Assembly: GCA_964432875.1 (NCBI GenBank)
Contig: CAYSPJ010000123.1
Coordinates: forward strand, 1-14,817
Length of the DNA: 14,817 nucleotides
Reading direction: 5' to 3'
Source of the DNA: JACJYE01 sp964432875
GTDB taxonomy: Bacteria; Bacteroidota; Bacteroidia; Chitinophagales; Saprospiraceae
This document shows, one piece after another, positions 1 through 9,500 of the stretch. Within the stretch, counting starts at the first letter, position 1. Every line of letters begins with the position of its first letter. The notes beneath the pieces are model-generated. The model saw only the letters and a list, made by a program, of their open reading frames with translations. It had not been told where the DNA came from and did not search any database. The translations under genes and the position numbers were made by a program.

Positions 1-21
1 CTTACCCCCCTCTCCAAGTCT

Positions 22-199
22 CCCCAGCCATCCGTTAAGTTGACGACATTAGACTCCATAGTCGCCGCCTGACTACCCCCCGCCCGTGCCTGCCCGGCGG
101 CGCAGTAAATAGATGTCGGGCACCTAAGCTTTCAGCAGATGAGGTTTGCGTTATTAGCGCCTCCGATAACTTTCGGGAAGCCGGGGGGGATGGCTGGGG
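22..199. repeat. 12-bp inverted repeat pair (22-33 and 188-199)
   Basis: CCCCAGCCATCC at 22-33 is the exact reverse complement of GGATGGCTGGGG at 188-199. The right copy lies inside the loop of the 169-215 hairpin. The match does not extend outward on either side. A 12-bp match is unlikely by chance in 240 nt, but the local composition is strongly biased, which weakens that argument. It may mark two copies of a short intergenic palindromic repeat in opposite orientation. Confidence 0.4.
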
Positions 200-215
200 C
201 GAGCTTCCCGAAAGT
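169..215. repeat. Perfect 13-bp stem-loop with G-rich 21-nt loop
   Basis: ACTTTCGGGAAGC at 169-181 pairs perfectly with GCTTCCCGAAAGT at 203-215. The 21-nt loop (182-202) has a G7 run and a G4 run. No T-run follows on either strand, so it does not look like an ordinary intrinsic terminator. It is more likely an intergenic repeat (REP-like), a protein-binding palindrome or an RNA-end structure of a gene outside the window. Confidence 0.6.
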
Positions 216-325
216 GTTGCGGGGCCCGTTGCTGCGCCGCGCCCTTGGCGATACCCCCCCAAAAAAAAGGCCATCCAAAAAATATACCGCCCCCCTTATG
301 TAATTACCCCACCCCCCGCATCGTA

Positions 326-354
326 TTAAATGTCAGCGCAAATCCGTATATTTG
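326..354 (+). promoter_or_regulatory. Candidate Bacteroidota promoter for the A2M operon
   Basis: TATATTTG at 347-354 matches the Bacteroidota -7 consensus TAnnTTTG. A weak TTA (326-328), in place of the usual TTG -33 element, lies 18 nt upstream of it. Transcription would start near 360, about 20 nt before the ATG at 383. Its position also argues against the longer in-frame start at 245, which lies upstream of the promoter. Confidence 0.6.
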
Positions 355-382
355 CCTTGAGGCACCAAAAAACAGGCCAATC

Positions 383-3300
383 ATGAAAAATCACCTTTTG
401 TTATGTTTTTCCTTCATCCTCTTTGCCGCCCCGCTGTCCCTGGAGGCCTTTCAAAGAGCCCAACCTCAACCAAAGATGAACCAAAACGGACCCTACCAGC
501 AAGAGTGGGCAGTCATCGACTCCCTTGAAAAACAAGGGCTGCCACGCTCGGCTCTTGAAAAAACCGAGGAGCTCTACCAGCGCGCTAAAAGCGATCAGGA
601 GCACGCCCAGTTCCTCAAAGCGGTGATTTACCTGAACAAATACCAAAGCCAGCTCGAAGAGTATGGCCTCTCTAAAGCCATCCTGCGCATGGAGGGAGAG
701 GCGGCTAAAGCCGAATTCCCTGTCAAGCCAGTACTACATTCCCTGATTGGCGAGTTGTACCAGAATTATGCCAGCCAGAATCAGTGGCGCCTGAGTGGGA
801 GCACAAACGTCCCTGGCGACTTGCCCGAGGATATCAATGCCTGGAGCTTGGCGCAACTTCAAGCCACTGCCGCCCGCTACTTCCTGCTATCCGTGCAGGA
901 CGAGCGCGCGCTGGAAGTGCCCATCAGCGACTTCGCTGCCATCACTCAGCCCGGAACGGCAGATGCGGATGTCCTTCGCCCCACGCTTTACGATTTCCTG
1001 GCTCACCGCGCCATTGATTATTTTGCCGATGAGCAATCTTATCTATCTCAGCCAGCCTACCGCTTCCAAATGGATCAGGAGGCGGCCTTCGGGAGCGCTG
1101 CAGCTTTTGTCCAGTTGCAATTTGAGACTCCCGACACTACCGCCAGCCACCTCCGGGCCCTGCAATTGTTCCAGTCCCTGTTGAGCCGCCGCCTGGCGGA
1201 CGGTAAAGCTGCTGCTATGCTGGATGCCGACCTCAAGCGCCTCACTTTCGTGTGGAACAACACGGTGCTAAGCCATAAGGATTCCCTCTATTTAGCTGCT
1301 TTGCAGGCTATGGAAGGCAGTTATGCCGGGCAGCCGCTTGTTGCGGAAATATGGCACCGCATGGCTGAGCTCTTGGTGCAGCAAGGGGAGGATTACACCC
1401 CCGGTAGCTTGGCTGATAAGCATAAGTGGAAGCTCAAAGAAGCCCTGGAGCTGTGTGATAAAGCCATTGAAGCCTATCCGGAAAGCTTTGGCGCCAAGCA
1501 TTGCCAAGCATTGCGCGGCCGCCTCTTGCGCCATCAGCTCAGCCTCACCGTCGAAGAGGTCAACCTGCCGGGCAGGGCCGCCTTGGCCATCATCAGCTAT
1601 CGCAATGTGCCCGAGGCGCATCTGCGGGTGATCCCTTTATCCGAAGCGGAATACAAAAAACAGCGCGGCCGCAATGCCGAAGATATCCATCGCGAATTGC
1701 TGGGGAAAAAGCCGGTAAAGAGCTGGAAAACGGCCCTGCCCAACGAGGGCGGCTTGCATCTACATAGCGCAGAAATAGCAGTCGAAGGCTTGCCGGTGGG
1801 CTTTTACGCCTTGATGGCCGCTGAAGACGAAGCATTTACTTATTCCGAGCGCTCGGGGGGGCATTTGTATTTCGTCGTTTCCGAAATGGGCTACTTTAGC
1901 CGGCGAGAGCAGGAAGGAGGCTTGGAGTTCCTGGTTTTACAGCGCGAAACTGGTAAACCTCTGGAAGGGGTGCTAGCCGAGTTTTATATGGGCCGCTACA
2001 ACAACCGCATCCAGGAAACAGAACAGGTGAAAGTAGGGCAGGCAACGAGCAATAAGGAAGGCTATATCCGTGCCAACATCACGCAAAATACCTACTTCCA
2101 GGCGCGCTTCTCCAAAGGGGCGGATGTGCTATACTTTGAAGATGGCTATTCCAGCTATGGGCGCAGCAGTACCTTGCGTAAAACCTTGTCCACCCAATTC
2201 TTCATGGACCGGGCGATATACCGGCCCGGGCAGGCTGTTTATTTCAAGGCCGTGGTGTTGGAAAAGGATGAACAAGGGCTGCCATCTATCGTGCCCGGGC
2301 ATAAGTTTACGGTGACGTTCTACGATGCCAACGGTAAGGAGGTTTCCAAACTAGAATTGCGTACCAATGAATACGGTACGGCTAATGGCGTTTTCACTGC
2401 GCCGCAGAGCGGCCTGCTGGGGCAGATGCGCCTGTACTCCGATGCGGGCAATAGCAGCCAGCATTTTTCAGTAGAAGAGTATAAGCGCCCCAAATTTGAG
2501 CTGATCATGGATGCCCTGGAGGGCAGCCCTGCTCTGGGCGATACGGTAAAAGTGAGCGGCAAAGCGATGGCTTATGCCGGCAGCGCGATAGATGGCGCCG
2601 CGGCCTCCTACCGGGTCGTGCGCCAGGTGCGGTTCCCCTGGTGGCCCTGGTGGCGATTTGGCAGCCGTTTCCCGCCCATGCAGGGCGAAAGCCAGGAAAT
2701 CGCGGTGGGCACCCTCATGACGGATAGCGAGGGCAAGTTTGAGCTATCCTTCCTGGCCATGCCCGATCTTTCCGTAAGCAAAGACCAGAACCCGGAATTT
2801 GTCTATACGGTCTATATCGATGTGACCGATATTACTGGCGAGACCCACTCGGGGGAAAAATCACTCAGCCTGGCTTATATCGGGCTGAAGGCCGAGTTGT
2901 CTATGCCCGAGAGCATCGACCGGATTGCGGGCCCCATCCCGATCGGTATCACTACTCAAAATCTGGACGGCCAGCCGCAGGCGGCGCAAGGCACGCTGGC
3001 CATCCATCGCCTGCAAGCCCCCTCGCGCATCCATGTCGATCGCTATTGGGATAAGCCCGACCAGTATATCTTCAGCAAAGCGGATTTTGAACGTACTTTC
3101 CCGCACTATGCTTTTTCTAATGAGGACGAGCCCAGCGCCTGGCCGGAGGCGGAGCTGGTTTTCGACCGGCCTTTTCAAAGCCAGGGGAAAGACACTTTGT
3201 CTGCCAACCCTTCCCGCTGGGCCGTAGGGCACTACAGCATTAGCCTGAAAACGCAGGATGACAAGGGCAACCCCATTGAATTGAAGCGCTTTTTTACCAT

Positions 3301-6300
3301 CTACGACTCATCGGCCAAGGCTTTGCCAGCAGGTACCTTGGCGTGGAGGAAACAAGCCCAGGCAGGCCCCTACCAGCCCGGCGATGTAGCGCAGATTGTT
3401 TTGGCAACCGCGGCCAAAGACTTCAATGTCTATTATGAATTGGAGCGCCGCAACCAGGCTGCCGAGCGGCGATGGCTCAAAACCAGCCCCTGGGAAACAG
3501 TCCGCTATGCCGTGACGGAAGCGGATAAAGGCAATGTCTTTGCGCACTTCAGCTTTGCCAAATTCAACCGGGCTTTTTCCTGGACGGAAACCATTGCCGT
3601 GCCCTGGAGTGATAAGGCCCTGAAAATCGAGTATAGTACTTTCCGCGATAAGCTCAGCCCGGGGCAGGAAGAGACCTGGCAGCTCAAAATCAGCGGCCCG
3701 GACAATGAAAAAGTAGCCGCCGAAATGGCCGCGGCCCTCTACGATGCCTCGCTGGACCAGTTCCGGGCCAACAGCTGGAACTTTAGCCCCTTCCCCTACA
3801 ACTACCCCAGCCGTGCCTGGCAAGCTGCACATTTTGGCGCTACTTCGCTTTTCGGGCGCTATTACTACTACGATTTCGGCTTCGGCGAATCAGCGCCCAC
3901 GCGGAGCTACCGGGCGCTAAATTGGTTTAATTTTTACTTCTACGACCAGGGCTACGCAGGCGGTAGGGGCAATGCGATGCTGCAAATGCGTAGCGCGCCA
4001 GCCGCAGCGATGGCTATTGATCCCGACGCCTATGGGGAATCGATGACGCTTGCCAGCCCGGATGTTCAGTTCGATTCGGCCAAGAAAGGCGGTGACCGCA
4101 AAATGGATGATGAATTGCCGCCGCCGCCTGCTGACGAAGAACCAGCGCCGCCTCCGGTGCGCACCAACCTCAAAGAGACCGTCTTTTTCTTCCCCGAGCT
4201 GCGCACCGATGAAGAAGGCAACGTGCTGATCCGCTTCACCATGAACGAGGCGCTGACCCGCTGGAAGTTCCTGGCTCTGGCGCATACTAAGGACTTGAAA
4301 TTCGCCTTGAGCGAAAACCAGGTCGTCACCCAGAAAGAGCTGATGGTGATGCCCAACCCGCCCCGCTTCCTGCGCGAAGGCGACCAGATCGAATTCACCG
4401 CCAAGGTGAGCAACCTGACTGACCAGCCCCTGGCAGGCAGCGCTCAGCTCATGCTCTTCGATGCCATGAGCATGCAACCCATCGATGACCTGTTTGGCAA
4501 TGTAGATAATGAACGCTCATTCGAAGCTGCTGCTGGCCAGTCGGCGCCCTTATCCTGGAAACTGACCATCCCGGCCGGTAAAGTCATGGCGGTCACCCAC
4601 CGGGTAGTCGCCCGGGCCGGCGCCTTTTCCGATGGCGAAGAGAGCGCCCTGCCAGTGCTGACCAACCGCACCTTGGTGACGGAGGCGATGCCGATGCCGC
4701 TCAAAGGCGGCGAAACCCGAGAATTTGATTTTGCGGCTATGGGCAAGGCCAAGCGCTCCAAGACCTTGCAGCACCATAGCTTTACCCTGGAGATGACTTC
4801 CAACCCCGCCTGGTACGCGGTCAAGGCATTGCCGTACCTGATGGAGTACCCCTTCGATTGCAACGAGCAGATTTTTAGCCGCTACTACGCCAATACCTTA
4901 GCTGCTTCCGTCGCCAATTCCAGCCCGGCCATTAAACAGGTGTTCGAGCGCTGGAAAAGCCTCAGCCCGGATGCCTTGCTCAGCGAACTGGAGAAAAACC
5001 AGGAGTTGAAAGCGCTGCTGCTGGAAGAGACGCCTTGGGTGCGCCAGGCGCAGAGCGAAACCGAGCAACGCCACCGCATCGGATTGCTGTTCGACCTCAA
5101 TCGCATGAGCTACGAGCAGGAGCGGGCCCTGTCTCAATTGGCCGAGCGGCAGTCTTCGTCAGGTGGCTTCTCCTGGTTCTCCGGTGGGCAAGACAACTGG
5201 TATATCACTCAATACATCTTCGAAGGCTTGGGGCGCCTCCGCGCGCTGGGGGCCGCCGAAGTTGCCAATGGCACTCGCGCCTGGGATATCGCCTCCAATG
5301 CCGCCGGCTTCACCAGCCGCAAGATGGCTGAACACTACGAAGAATTGCAGCGCAGCTGGGGCAAAGATCAGGAGGCGATGGGGCGTGATCACCTGAGCAG
5401 CATCGCTATCCATTTCCTCTATACCCGCAGCCTTTTCCCGGAATTCCAGTTAGAGGGCAAAGCTGCCGAGGCTCAGGAGTACTTCCTGGGCCAGGCCGAA
5501 AAATACTGGCTCCAAAAAAGCCTCTACGAGCAGGGGATGTTGGCGGTAGCTATGCAGCGTAACCAGCGGGCCAAAACGGCTGAGGCAATCGTCAAGTCCC
5601 TGCGCGAGCGGGCTTTGCAACACGATGAACTGGGCATGTACTGGCAGTATCGCAGTGGTTATTTTTGGTACGAAGCGCCCATCGAAACCCACGCCATGAT
5701 GATCGAGGTCTTTGCTGAAGTCGCCAAAGACGACAAATCAGTCGAGCAGCTGAAGATTTGGCTGCTGAAGAACAAACAAACGACCCACTGGAAGACGACT
5801 AAAGCCACGGCAAATGCCGTCTATGCCCTGCTGCGCTACGGCGACAACTGGCTGGAGGGCACCCAACTGGCGGAGGCCAGCTTCCCGGGCCTGGATAAAA
5901 AGGCTTATGAGCCTCAATTGCTGGAAGCCCGCCAAGCGGCTGAAGCGGGTACGGGCTACTACAAAGCAAGCTGGGCCGGCGAGCAAGTCGACGCTGGTTT
6001 CCAGAAAGTCAAGGTTTCCAACCCGAATAAGGGCATCGCCTGGGGAGCAGCCTACTGGCAGTATTTCGAAGATTTGGACAAGGTGGAAATCTTCCAGGAA
6101 ACCCCCTTGAACATGGCGCGGCAATTGTTCAAAGAAGCTATTGGTGATCGTGGCCCGGAACTGCGCCCTATCACTGCTGCTGATCCGCTCAACCCGGGTG
6201 ATAAATTAATCGTGCGCATCGAGCTGCGCGTCGATCGCGATATGGAGTACGTGCACATGAAGGACCTGCGCGCTAGCGGGATGGAGCCCATCAATGTGCT

Positions 6301-6523
6301 GAGCAGCTACAAGTGGCAGGGCGGGCTGGGTTACTACGAAAGCACCCGTGACGCGGCTACGCACTTCTTCTTTAGCTATTTGCCGAAAGGCACCTACGTA
6401 TTTGAGTACCCGTTGCGCGTCGTCCACCGGGGCGATTTCTCCAATGGCATCTCCAGCATCCAGTGCATGTACGCGCCGGAGTTTACGAGCCACTCGGAGG
6501 GTATTCGGGTGAAGGTGGAGTAG
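383..6523 (+). CDS. Secreted alpha-2-macroglobulin family protein with thioester and helical N-terminal region
   Basis: This 2046-residue protein is probably a thioester protease-trap protein of the cell envelope. A signal peptide (residues 1-22, likely cut after LEA) is followed by a long alpha-helical, TPR-like region (about 23-385). Macroglobulin domains begin near 386, with the MG2 signature YRPGQ at 613-617. The bait-adjacent domain ends near 1123, a variable bait-like linker covers 1124-1262, and the A2M domain starts near 1264 (KETVFFFPELRTDEEGN). The thioester motif CNEQ is at 1493-1496. A helical thioester domain with GGFSWF at 1594-1599 follows. The C-terminal beta domain (about 1900-2046) ends in the family-typical MYAPEF...SEGIRV. 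I chose the ATG at 383 because it begins the signal peptide and lies about 20 nt after the promoter. The in-frame extension from 245 is Pro/Asn-rich non-coding sequence. No Shine-Dalgarno is seen. The C-terminus shows no type IX sorting signal. Family membership is very sure; the trap role is inferred from the family. Confidence 0.95.
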   Translation: MKNHLLLCFSFILFAAPLSLEAFQRAQPQPKMNQNGPYQQEWAVIDSLEKQGLPRSALEKTEELYQRAKSDQEHAQFLKAVIYLNKYQSQLEEYGLSKAILRMEGEAAKAEFPVKPVLHSLIGELYQNYASQNQWRLSGSTNVPGDLPEDINAWSLAQLQATAARYFLLSVQDERALEVPISDFAAITQPGTADADVLRPTLYDFLAHRAIDYFADEQSYLSQPAYRFQMDQEAAFGSAAAFVQLQFETPDTTASHLRALQLFQSLLSRRLADGKAAAMLDADLKRLTFVWNNTVLSHKDSLYLAALQAMEGSYAGQPLVAEIWHRMAELLVQQGEDYTPGSLADKHKWKLKEALELCDKAIEAYPESFGAKHCQALRGRLLRHQLSLTVEEVNLPGRAALAIISYRNVPEAHLRVIPLSEAEYKKQRGRNAEDIHRELLGKKPVKSWKTALPNEGGLHLHSAEIAVEGLPVGFYALMAAEDEAFTYSERSGGHLYFVVSEMGYFSRREQEGGLEFLVLQRETGKPLEGVLAEFYMGRYNNRIQETEQVKVGQATSNKEGYIRANITQNTYFQARFSKGADVLYFEDGYSSYGRSSTLRKTLSTQFFMDRAIYRPGQAVYFKAVVLEKDEQGLPSIVPGHKFTVTFYDANGKEVSKLELRTNEYGTANGVFTAPQSGLLGQMRLYSDAGNSSQHFSVEEYKRPKFELIMDALEGSPALGDTVKVSGKAMAYAGSAIDGAAASYRVVRQVRFPWWPWWRFGSRFPPMQGESQEIAVGTLMTDSEGKFELSFLAMPDLSVSKDQNPEFVYTVYIDVTDITGETHSGEKSLSLAYIGLKAELSMPESIDRIAGPIPIGITTQNLDGQPQAAQGTLAIHRLQAPSRIHVDRYWDKPDQYIFSKADFERTFPHYAFSNEDEPSAWPEAELVFDRPFQSQGKDTLSANPSRWAVGHYSISLKTQDDKGNPIELKRFFTIYDSSAKALPAGTLAWRKQAQAGPYQPGDVAQIVLATAAKDFNVYYELERRNQAAERRWLKTSPWETVRYAVTEADKGNVFAHFSFAKFNRAFSWTETIAVPWSDKALKIEYSTFRDKLSPGQEETWQLKISGPDNEKVAAEMAAALYDASLDQFRANSWNFSPFPYNYPSRAWQAAHFGATSLFGRYYYYDFGFGESAPTRSYRALNWFNFYFYDQGYAGGRGNAMLQMRSAPAAAMAIDPDAYGESMTLASPDVQFDSAKKGGDRKMDDELPPPPADEEPAPPPVRTNLKETVFFFPELRTDEEGNVLIRFTMNEALTRWKFLALAHTKDLKFALSENQVVTQKELMVMPNPPRFLREGDQIEFTAKVSNLTDQPLAGSAQLMLFDAMSMQPIDDLFGNVDNERSFEAAAGQSAPLSWKLTIPAGKVMAVTHRVVARAGAFSDGEESALPVLTNRTLVTEAMPMPLKGGETREFDFAAMGKAKRSKTLQHHSFTLEMTSNPAWYAVKALPYLMEYPFDCNEQIFSRYYANTLAASVANSSPAIKQVFERWKSLSPDALLSELEKNQELKALLLEETPWVRQAQSETEQRHRIGLLFDLNRMSYEQERALSQLAERQSSSGGFSWFSGGQDNWYITQYIFEGLGRLRALGAAEVANGTRAWDIASNAAGFTSRKMAEHYEELQRSWGKDQEAMGRDHLSSIAIHFLYTRSLFPEFQLEGKAAEAQEYFLGQAEKYWLQKSLYEQGMLAVAMQRNQRAKTAEAIVKSLRERALQHDELGMYWQYRSGYFWYEAPIETHAMMIEVFAEVAKDDKSVEQLKIWLLKNKQTTHWKTTKATANAVYALLRYGDNWLEGTQLAEASFPGLDKKAYEPQLLEARQAAEAGTGYYKASWAGEQVDAGFQKVKVSNPNKGIAWGAAYWQYFEDLDKVEIFQETPLNMARQLFKEAIGDRGPELRPITAADPLNPGDKLIVRIELRVDRDMEYVHMKDLRASGMEPINVLSSYKWQGGLGYYESTRDAATHFFFSYLPKGTYVFEYPLRVVHRGDFSNGISSIQCMYAPEFTSHSEGIRVKVE
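3752..4168 (+). other. Bait-like variable linker of the first A2M protein (residues 1124-1262)
   Basis: This segment lies between the bait-adjacent macroglobulin domain (ending YDAS at 1120-1123) and the A2M domain, which is where A2M proteins carry the protease-sensitive bait. It first has an aromatic-rich stretch with Tyr/Phe clusters such as RYYYYDFGFG. A Gly/Ala/Met-rich part follows from 1190, then charged residues, then a proline-rich run with acidic residues at about 1246-1259. The composition suggests disorder and exposes many different cleavage sites. Position and composition are seen; the bait role is inferred. Confidence 0.55.
4859..4870 (+). other. Thioester motif CNEQ of the first A2M protein
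   Basis: TGC AAC GAG CAG encodes CNEQ at residues 1493-1496, in the context EYPFDCNEQIFSR. This is the CxEQ motif in which Cys and Gln form the internal thioester of A2M and complement proteins. Bacterial relatives usually read YPYGCxEQ. Here Phe-Asp replaces Tyr-Gly just before the Cys, but the bond-forming residues are intact. Confidence 0.9.
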
Positions 6524-6533
6524 GGGATAGTTT

Positions 6534-6548
6534 TTTCAAGCATTGAAA
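6534..6548. repeat. Small AT-rich palindrome at the start of the second A2M gene
   Basis: TTTCAA, a GCA spacer and TTGAAA form a perfect 6-bp inverted repeat. It occupies most of the 24-nt gap between the two A2M genes and ends on the first base of the ATG at 6548. A T6 run (6531-6536) precedes and overlaps it. The stem is weak, so it may be chance or a minor translation-level element. It is too weak to be a confident terminator. Confidence 0.3.
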
Positions 6549-9500
6549 TGATGAAAAGAACAAACCTATTGCCAGCCCTTTTCCTCTTGTTCCTATCCAG
6601 TTTGGGAGCGCAAGAGGCCGATATCCCCACCTATGTCTATCGCCTCCAGGCCAGGGAGGCGGAAGAATTGTACCGTCGGGGAGAGGAGGCGCTTAGCGAT
6701 GCCCTTTTCCGCAGCCCGATAGACACCTTCGCGGCTGTGCCGCCCGCTGGGCAGCGCTGGCCCCCGGGGCACTACCTCTGGGTGACCGCTCAGCAGGAGC
6801 ATTTAGCCCTCCACTTGCACAGTGTTTATAGCCATCAAGTAATCAGCTTAAACGACGGCCGCAGTTTGCGGCTGCGGCTGGCTGATAAAGCGGGCCAAGC
6901 TGTTCCTGAAGCCCAACTCTTGCTGGACGGGCGCCGCATCCCCTATGATCGGGCTACGGAGGCTTATGTCCTCAAACGTTGGAATAAAGGCGGTTTCTTG
7001 CGTATTGAACTACCTGGAGATACGCTTTTTTATGCCCTGGAACGCGATTTTGAACGCAGCCTGTTGACGCGGCGCTGGCAGTACTTCCGTAAATCTCAAA
7101 CCGGCTATGTTATCACGACGCCCATCCGCTTGGGCGAGCGCGGCTATCGGTTTTTTAAGCGCGGCTTCGGTTATGGAGATTGGGGCCGTAATCGCCGTCA
7201 CAAGCCGCAAGCGTCATTAAAAGGCTACCTGGCGCTCAATAAACCCCGCTACCAACCTGGCGATACGCTCAAGCTGGCGGCTTATGTAGCCAAGGCCAAT
7301 GGCAAGCCCTGGCGGAAGGAGCTCAACCTTTACCTATATGACCACCGGACCCGGCAGTCCCACCATCGTATCACCTTGCGGCCCGATACGCCGGGCGTGG
7401 TGGTTCAGCAATGGCTGTTAGCGGACTCATTGACATTGGATCGAGATTATCTGCTGGTGGTGGAGATGCCCGGGGAAAAGCAGGGCGGGCGCCTGCAGCA
7501 AGCCTTTCGTTATGAAGACTACCAACTGCGCGAGGCTACATATAGTTTGCAAGCTGCGGCTGACCGCTTTACGGGCACCGAGCCAATGATACTGTTAGCT
7601 GAGGGGCGAGACTACAACGGCTTGCAGCTGATGGATGCGGAAGTGAAAATCGTGCTCCTTTCGGGGCAGATAACAGATTGTTATGCTTCGCCCCTGCTCA
7701 TCCCGGATACTTTGTGGGTTTATCAAACCGAATTGCAGCCGGATGGCCCAACTCAAATCGCCGTGCCAGATAGTGTGCTGCCCTATTGTACCGCTACGCT
7801 ACAGGCGCATGCCTTTTTTGCCGACAGCAAGGGCGAGTTGCACGAGAAGCAGTTGTCTTTAGATTACAACCGCCGCCCGCTAGAGCTGCGCTTACGCCTG
7901 GAGCAGGACAGCCTGCTGGCCGAAGCGCTGAGCGAGGGGCAGCCGCTGGCCATGACTGCCCGGCTGTATACCAGTCTGCCCGGGCAGCTACAGGACGCCA
8001 AGGGGGTAGCAGTAAACCTGCCCTGGCGGCAAGCCATCAACCCTTATGTCGCAGAGTATCAGCTTGCTGCCGGCAAACAAACTGTTTCAGCGAGGCTGAG
8101 CAGCGGCGGCGCTTTTTCCGCTGCCGTACAGCTCGCCGCCCAGCTCCGGGGCGATACCTTGCGCCTGCAAATCCAAAACCCGCGCCGGCTGAAATTATAC
8201 TGGCAGGTGCAAAACCGGCAAGGTGAATGGGCAGCCGGATATACTGCAGACTCCGCTTTTAGCGCGGTGATGCCAGGCGCCGGGGGCGAGGCCTACTTCG
8301 TCCAGTGCCACTATGTATGGGGCGGACTGTCGCAAATAGCCAAAGCAGAGGCCCTGCACTACAAGAAGCTTTTGAATATCGAGCTGGAACAGCCCGAAAA
8401 AGTTTATCCCGGACAAACGGAAACGATAAAAATCGTCGCTAAGGATTATCGCCAGCGCCCCGTGTCTGGGGTGCACCTCGCCGCCGGGGCGATCAATGCC
8501 CAATTTGAACAAACCCGCAGCTTCAAAGCTCCGGATATTGCCTACCGGCCGCCGCGGGCACCAATGATTTACAACCGCTTCCAGACAAATCCTTACACTT
8601 CCCGGGTGTTATCCTCCAGTGTGGATACAGCTTGGTATCGCCGCTTGGGATTGGGGGAAGAGCTGTTCTACCGCTTGCGCTTCCCGGAAAAAGGCAGTTG
8701 CTGGCAATATGACAGCCTCGCCGCCGATACGGCTTTGCGCGAACTGGCCCTCTTTGCGCCCTACGTCGTCAAGCAGGGCCGGGCGCAGCCGATTTATCTC
8801 ATCTACTGCAACCGCGAGCTGGTTTATTACTACGGTACTGACGACAAGCCGCCTTATAGCTTTGCCGGGCGAGCTGGTTATAACCGCATTACTTTCCGCA
8901 CCCGGGAGCGGGAGTACCAAATCGATTCGGTGTTGCTCAAGCCGGGCTGGAAGCTCGAATTTTCTATCGATGAAGACTTTTTCGTACAAAGCGATCAGCG
9001 CAACAATATCTCCGTCAGAGCGATGCCGCCAGACCTGACCGAAGGGGAAAAGAAGCTGTTGGAACAATATATCTTCGTCTTGCGCAACCCCCAGGGCGGG
9101 CACTACAACTACCTGTGGGATGAGCAGGGGCGCATCAGCCGCTTCCGTGGGGTAGGGCGGTTTTTGAAATTAGGCCCCTTCCGCCCCAACAGCCTGCTGC
9201 ACTACCAGATACAAGGCGGTTTCTATACTTCCTTTCAGTATGAGCCGGGCTTTAGCTACCAGCTTTTCCCCCAGCGGGAGCGCCTGTATGAGCTCCGTTT
9301 GTTTACCGATAAGCAGAAAGTCGAATTGCCGAAAACCCTGCCGCTGCAAGAGCCGGGCCAATTACCGCTATTGGCCCGCGACATCGAGCGGAGGGTACAG
9401 GAAAAAACGAAACTGAAAATCGAGTATGGCCATGACCAGGCCCAGCGCGGTTTGGGGCGTTATCGCTTCCTCTATGCCAGGGAAGGAGACAGCATGGCGC

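Larger units (their letters stand above)
1..325. other. Non-coding leader region upstream of the A2M operon
   Basis: I find no convincing gene here. The one minus-strand open frame (35-274) is low-complexity, rich in Pro, Ser, Gly and Arg, and resembles no family I know. The stretch is rich in homopolymers: C-runs at 5-10, 254-260, 290-295 and 312-317, an A8 run at 261-268 and a G7 run at 183-189. It contains a possible 7-bp GC stem (63-69 with 96-102), a 13-bp perfect hairpin (169-215) and a 12-bp long-range inverted repeat (22-33 with 188-199). No tail of an upstream gene is recognisable. The region probably holds the 3' end or terminator area of a neighbour outside the window plus distal promoter DNA. 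Confidence 0.6.

Noticed and set aside
169..230. Intrinsic terminator at the 13-bp hairpin
   Set aside because: No T-run follows the stem on either strand.
35..274. Minus-strand open frame of 79 residues
   Set aside because: Low-complexity sequence with no recognisable domain, overlapping a hairpin and homopolymer tracts.
245..382. In-frame N-terminal extension of the first A2M gene starting at 245
   Set aside because: It runs through C-tracts and the promoter at 326-354. The residues look non-coding, and the ATG at 383 starts a clean signal peptide.
398..406. Possible lipobox (LLC at residues 6-8) in the first A2M protein, as E. coli YfhM is a lipoprotein
   Set aside because: The Cys lies only eight residues from the start with no hydrophobic core before it; the signal peptide continues past it to a normal cleavage site.
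3917..4477. 186-residue minus-strand open frame opposite the first A2M gene
   Set aside because: Antisense shadow of the bait and A2M domains; composition typical of shadows and no family resemblance.
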